A DNA stretch of 64,000 nt. It comes from Xenopus tropicalis. Its lineage: Eukaryota; Chordata; Amphibia; Anura; Pipidae. The notes under the pieces are model-generated. The model was given only the letters and a program-made list of their open reading frames with translations. It did no database searches and was not told the origin of the DNA. Location of the stretch: assembly GCF_000004195.4 (NCBI RefSeq), contig NC_030678.2, forward strand, positions 79,210,904-79,274,903, read 5' to 3'. Position numbers and translations under genes: made by a program. The first letter of the stretch is position 1. Every line of letters begins with the position of its first letter. Of this stretch, positions 63,001-64,000 are shown one piece after another.

Positions 63001-63638
63001 GATAATGTTTGAGTTTTTCCTTTGTTTGCACTTTGTTTTCAGTAGGTTACTAGTTCTCTGTGATACAACTCTCTAATGGAAATTAAATGGTTGCCTCATG
63101 GCATGGTTTCCTGTAACTGCAATCAACGGTCAGTTACTCTGTTTTAGTTAGTAATTTGAGCTGTAAGCTTTTTTCCCCTTCTGGTTCTCACCCCCTTTGG
63201 TGTTTTTAGTGCATATTTCAGTCTACTGGGATCTTACACACTTTTTCAGGTTTAACATATAAGGTGCAGGTTTATTGGAACCAGAAAGCCTATTAAGCTG
63301 TGAGAATATAATTAAACCAAAGGGCATGATAAACAAACTAAAGTGTGCATGCAGTAATAAAGGCTTTTGAAACTAAGGGGGACAGATTGATTTTGCCCAC
63401 CTCGTTTTTTAAGGTAAAGCATCTTATGAAAACTAGAGATGCATAGCAGGTATGAAAAGAAAATATTCTGACTGCACTGTTTGATTATATTAACATTTTT
63501 TATTTCTTCTGTTAGGAAAGTAGAGATGGGCGAGTGGATAGCTGGCGGAGCTTCCAAGCCCACAAAAAAGGCAAAAAAGAAAAAAAGTCGAGGACCTTTT
63601 TAAAACCACCAAAAGTGAAGATGGAGCAAAGAGAGTGA
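44986..63638 (+). CDS. dnajc8: DnaJ homolog subfamily C member 8, whole coding span (9 coding exons)
   Basis: J-domain protein of the nucleus, associated with spliceosomal complexes and SR-protein kinase. The J domain should stimulate an Hsp70 ATPase. Nine GT-AG exons join to 753 nt, 250 residues plus stop, against 253 in human DNAJC8, with near identity outside the N-terminus. Residues 1 to 20 are a short Gly/Ser/Pro-rich leader. The J domain runs from about 57 to 124, with the catalytic HPD at residues 82-84. The rest is a long charged helix rich in Lys, Arg and Glu that ends KVKMEQRE. The gene lies 16 kb downstream of the pum1 stop on the same strand with its own CpG-rich promoter. I see no frameshift or stop. 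Confidence 0.97.
45055..46051. other. dnajc8 intron 1
   Basis: 1.0 kb. Nothing recognisable seen. Confidence 0.6.
46052..46153 (+). CDS. dnajc8: dnajc8 coding exon 2 (residues 24-57)
   Basis: Acceptor tcacag|gttaag and donor gag|gtaaat, 34 codons. It encodes [20 protein letters not shown] and [11 protein letters not shown], which leads into helix I of the J domain. Confidence 0.95.
46191..46540. repeat. Interspersed repeat with TATACTCGAGTATAAGCCGA
   Basis: tatactcgagtataagccga and tgactcgagtataagccgac occur 75 bp apart. A vertebrate repeat I recognise but cannot classify. GC-rich sequence to about 46.88 kb may belong to it. Confidence 0.55.
47036..47225. mobile_element. Tc1-like transposon end fragment
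   Basis: aaaaaagttgggatactaaa then gatgatttgcaaatcattta then ttgcaaatagtacaaagacc, the terminal region of a Tc1-type family as I recall it. No transposase remains. Confidence 0.55.
47232..48117 (-). mobile_element. CR1/L2-like LINE, 3' part of ORF2
   Basis: Minus strand: [19 protein letters not shown] (RT C-terminal block), then [38 protein letters not shown] end and a 3' tail with agttacatagggttg. 5'-truncated and shifted in several places. Confidence 0.78.
48118..48450 (+). mobile_element. Same LINE family, short 3' end in opposite orientation
   Basis: Encodes [20 protein letters not shown] to [12 protein letters not shown], matching the end of the minus-strand copy, and ends with ctatgtaactatgtta. 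It abuts the other copy 5' to 5'. Confidence 0.78.
48533..48803. repeat. Probable hAT-like MITE (AGCAGGGC ends)
   Basis: Ends agcagggccac and ggcagccctgct are imperfect inverses. Interior GC-rich. Confidence 0.5.
49162..49218 (+). CDS. dnajc8: dnajc8 coding exon 3 (residues 58-76)
   Basis: A 57-nt exon between tgtag|gtcctt and cag|gtaagc encoding [19 protein letters not shown], helices I and II of the J domain. Confidence 0.95.
50050..51640 (-). mobile_element. L1/Tx1-type LINE remnant, both ORFs, internally deleted
   Basis: Minus strand: an ORF1-like coiled coil ([19 protein letters not shown], 51224-51517), then, far downstream, ORF2 C-terminal sequence ([19 protein letters not shown], 50254-50547). 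Most of ORF2 is gone and a MITE sits between. Confidence 0.6.
50833..51048. repeat. TGGCCATACACA-type MITE inside the L1 remnant
   Basis: Ends aaggtggccatacacaggcc and tgtgtatgcccacctt, flanked by TTA-like triplets. Internal palindromes around gatatcg. Confidence 0.75.
52050..52116 (+). CDS. dnajc8: dnajc8 coding exon 4 with HPD motif (residues 77-99)
   Basis: Acceptor tttag|ttatca and donor gaag|gtagac. It encodes [23 protein letters not shown] is the Hsp70-activating loop. It ends in phase 1. Confidence 0.96.
52383..52477 (+). CDS. dnajc8: dnajc8 coding exon 5 (residues 99-130)
   Basis: Acceptor tgcag|ctgtag and donor att|gtaagt. It encodes [20 protein letters not shown] and [11 protein letters not shown], helices III and IV. 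Confidence 0.95.
52761..52832 (+). CDS. dnajc8: dnajc8 coding exon 6 (residues 131-154)
   Basis: Acceptor tttag|gcaaaa and donor gtg|gtaagt, 24 codons. A basic stretch ([13 protein letters not shown]) is followed by acidic VEEDDPEV. Confidence 0.94.
52975..53805. repeat. GGTATGGGACCTG-type MITE split by a hAT element
   Basis: Left part tatgggacctgttctcctga to 53125, right part from 53646 to ataatggttcccatacc. Joining the two at the 8-bp duplication restores the usual repeat (ttgggatcaagtac). Confidence 0.75.
53126..53645. mobile_element. hAT-type MITE (TAGGGCTGGGCGATA ends)
   Basis: Ends tagggctgggcgata and ataccgcccagctcta, flanked by ggatgaag and ggatcaag (8 bp, one mismatch). The interior has a CpG-rich island of about 150 bp (53220-53370). 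Confidence 0.85.
53930..54400 (-). mobile_element. Third Penelope-like fragment, GIY-YIG endonuclease
   Basis: Minus-strand frame 53958-54326: [19 protein letters not shown], then [20 protein letters not shown] (GIY-YIG with Cys), then [12 protein letters not shown]. The usual catalytic Arg region is degraded (GDHIPQHH). No reverse transcriptase remains. Confidence 0.72.
54681..54945. repeat. Old hAT-like remnant (CAGGGGTCCCCAACC)
   Basis: Starts caggggtccccaaccattct, a common hAT end. The other end is not clear. Confidence 0.45.
55083..55245. repeat. Short MITE related to 42205
   Basis: Shares gtaacccatagcaa.c and inverse ggttgctatgggttac with flanking aagttt and aaacgt. Confidence 0.55.
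55400..55930 (-). pseudogene. Decayed Tc1/mariner-type transposase sequence
   Basis: Minus strand resembles a Tc1-like gene core (ccacaagtgtttagctggtt, ttatgaacctcgcttagtgc, gcattgttatgcttaaa in the + reading). Too many changes for any frame. Confidence 0.5.
56039..56130 (+). CDS. dnajc8: dnajc8 coding exon 7 (residues 155-185)
   Basis: Acceptor tacag|ttcaaa and donor acg|gtatgt. It encodes [20 protein letters not shown] and [10 protein letters not shown], part of the long charged helix. Confidence 0.95.
56264..57577. mobile_element. Long MITE with GGGGGAATTCACAAAAG ends
   Basis: Begins ggggggaattcacaaaagtg, ends cacttttgtgaattcacccc. Subterminal inverted blocks built on ttcacaaa and tttgtgaa recur. 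No transposase frame found. Confidence 0.7.
57648..57730. repeat. TGGGCATACACTGGCC MITE fragment
   Basis: taaggtgggcatacactggc resembles the left end at 50833. Right end absent. Confidence 0.5.
58955..59744. mobile_element. hAT element, second copy of the 15316 family
   Basis: Ends CAGTGCTGTCCAACT and GGACAGCACTG. Flanked by ccctaaac on both sides (58947-58954, 59745-59752). It carries the same ccatactctgcctgccctac array (about 59115-59350), followed by a short inverted stretch of the array. The subterminal GC-rich block before the right end is deleted relative to 15316. Confidence 0.92.
59877..60052. mobile_element. Harbinger-like MITE (GGGGTATATTTATCA), first of tandem pair
   Basis: Left end shortened (ggtatgctgtgtaaaaagtg), right end cagcatgataaatatacccc. 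TAA on both sides. Confidence 0.7.
60062..60236. mobile_element. Harbinger-like MITE (GGGGTATATTTATCA), second of tandem pair
   Basis: Ends ggggtatatttatcatgctg and tgtgataaatatacccc. Confidence 0.75.
60915..60990 (+). CDS. dnajc8: dnajc8 coding exon 8 (residues 185-210)
   Basis: Acceptor aacag|gaagag and donor gag|gtatgt. It encodes [20 protein letters not shown] and QKNFE. Confidence 0.95.
61725..61911. mobile_element. Harbinger-like MITE (GGGGTATATTTATCA), complete
   Basis: 187 bp, ends ggggtatatttatcatgctg and gcatgataaatatacccc, flanked by TTA on both sides. Confidence 0.85.
62114..62510. mobile_element. T2-like MITE (TTAAAGGAACAGTAACACC), right end lost
   Basis: Begins ttaaaggaacagtaacacca and follows the copy at 25819 through ccagtgcagggcaacagt, then diverges without the closing end. 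Confidence 0.78.
63516..63638 (+). CDS. dnajc8: dnajc8 coding exon 9 (residues 211-250)
   Basis: Acceptor gttag|gaaagt, stop TGA at 63636-63638. It encodes [16 protein letters not shown], a Lys-rich stretch (nuclear-localisation-like) and [15 protein letters not shown]. Confidence 0.96.
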   Translation, partial: ESRDGRVDSWRSFQAHKKGKKEKKSRTFLKPPKVKMEQRE

Positions 63639-63940
63639 CTCTTCCTGTCCCACCCCGCACACAGAATATGCCCTACTTTGGTTTCTATGAACTGCTTATA
63701 TACCTTTTATTTAAGTTCCCTGTCTGATGCCAGCATTTCATGCTATCTGCTGGTGGCAGGGACACTTAAACTTTACTCCCCTTTTGTACAGTTGAGCCGT
63801 TCCTTTTAATGCTTTTTTTTTTTTTTTTTTTTTTGGCGGGGAATTGCTTGTAATTTAATGTTTTGTACCATTATCGTTTGATGTCAACTAGCCATTGTAC
63901 ATTAGAAGTGTGACATTAAAGGAAATATTTAGAAGTCCAT
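63639..63940 (+). other. dnajc8: dnajc8 3' UTR
   Basis: About 300 nt of non-coding sequence follow the stop, including a T24-class homopolymer near 63.81 kb. The UTR probably ends just after the ATTAAA signal. The last 60 nt of the window show nothing recognisable. Confidence 0.65.
63915..63920 (+). terminator. poly(A) signal ATTAAA of dnajc8
   Basis: The commonest variant of AATAAA, about 280 nt after the stop, with T-rich sequence shortly downstream. Confidence 0.6.
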
Positions 63941-64000
63941 TGCATAGAAACTTCTGAATTGTGTATGCATACACTAATGAAACCCCGCCCATGTGTAAAA

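Larger units (their letters stand above)
60991..63515. other. dnajc8 intron 8
   Basis: 2.5 kb. It holds a MITE (61725) and a T2-like element without right end (62114). 60991-61720 and 62515-63515 show nothing named. Confidence 0.6.

Overview
The window is vertebrate nuclear DNA, almost certainly from a clawed frog (Xenopus; X. tropicalis is the likeliest species, but I cannot exclude a relative). Two spliced housekeeping genes lie head to tail on the + strand. Both match their human proteins closely, exon by exon. They are set in AT-rich DNA dense with amphibian-type mobile elements: T2-type MITEs with TTAAAGG ends, hAT, Harbinger-like and Tc1 DNA elements, DIRS and Penelope retroelements, and L1/Tx1 and CR1/L2-like LINEs.

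Region 1 to about 30.3 kb holds pum1 (Pumilio 1). I place 21 coding exons from the ATG at 1428 to the TAG at 28833. All joins are GT-AG and keep frame, giving 1185 residues in the form chosen here. The last seven exons plus the end of exon 14 encode the eight PUF repeats, and all eight RNA-reading motifs are intact. Possible alternative splice sites occur at exons 8 and 16. The 3' UTR carries a perfect UGUANAUA Pumilio site. Upstream non-coding exons and the promoter lie outside the window.

Region 30.3 to 44.8 kb is intergenic and is a graveyard of nested elements. A decayed DIRS-type tyrosine-recombinase retrotransposon (about 31.5 to 38.0 kb) is split by a Penelope-like element that carries a 0.95-kb inverted copy of its own 3' part and is flanked by a 15-bp target duplication. 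A second Penelope-like element follows at about 38.0 to 40.2 kb. Both carry hammerhead-ribozyme-like motifs.

Region 44.86 to 63.95 kb holds dnajc8, a J-domain spliceosome-associated protein. It has nine coding exons and 250 residues, a CpG-rich promoter with a YY1-like site over the start codon, and an ATTAAA poly(A) signal. Its introns hold LINE fragments, a third Penelope endonuclease fragment, and a Tc1-like element broken by two successive hAT insertions that used the same 8-bp target.

I found no new host gene family, operon or CRISPR array. The most interesting material is the mobile-element architecture (inverted Penelope copy, ribozyme-like motifs, repeated use of one hAT target, tandem arrays inside elements) and a few splice-site features of pum1.
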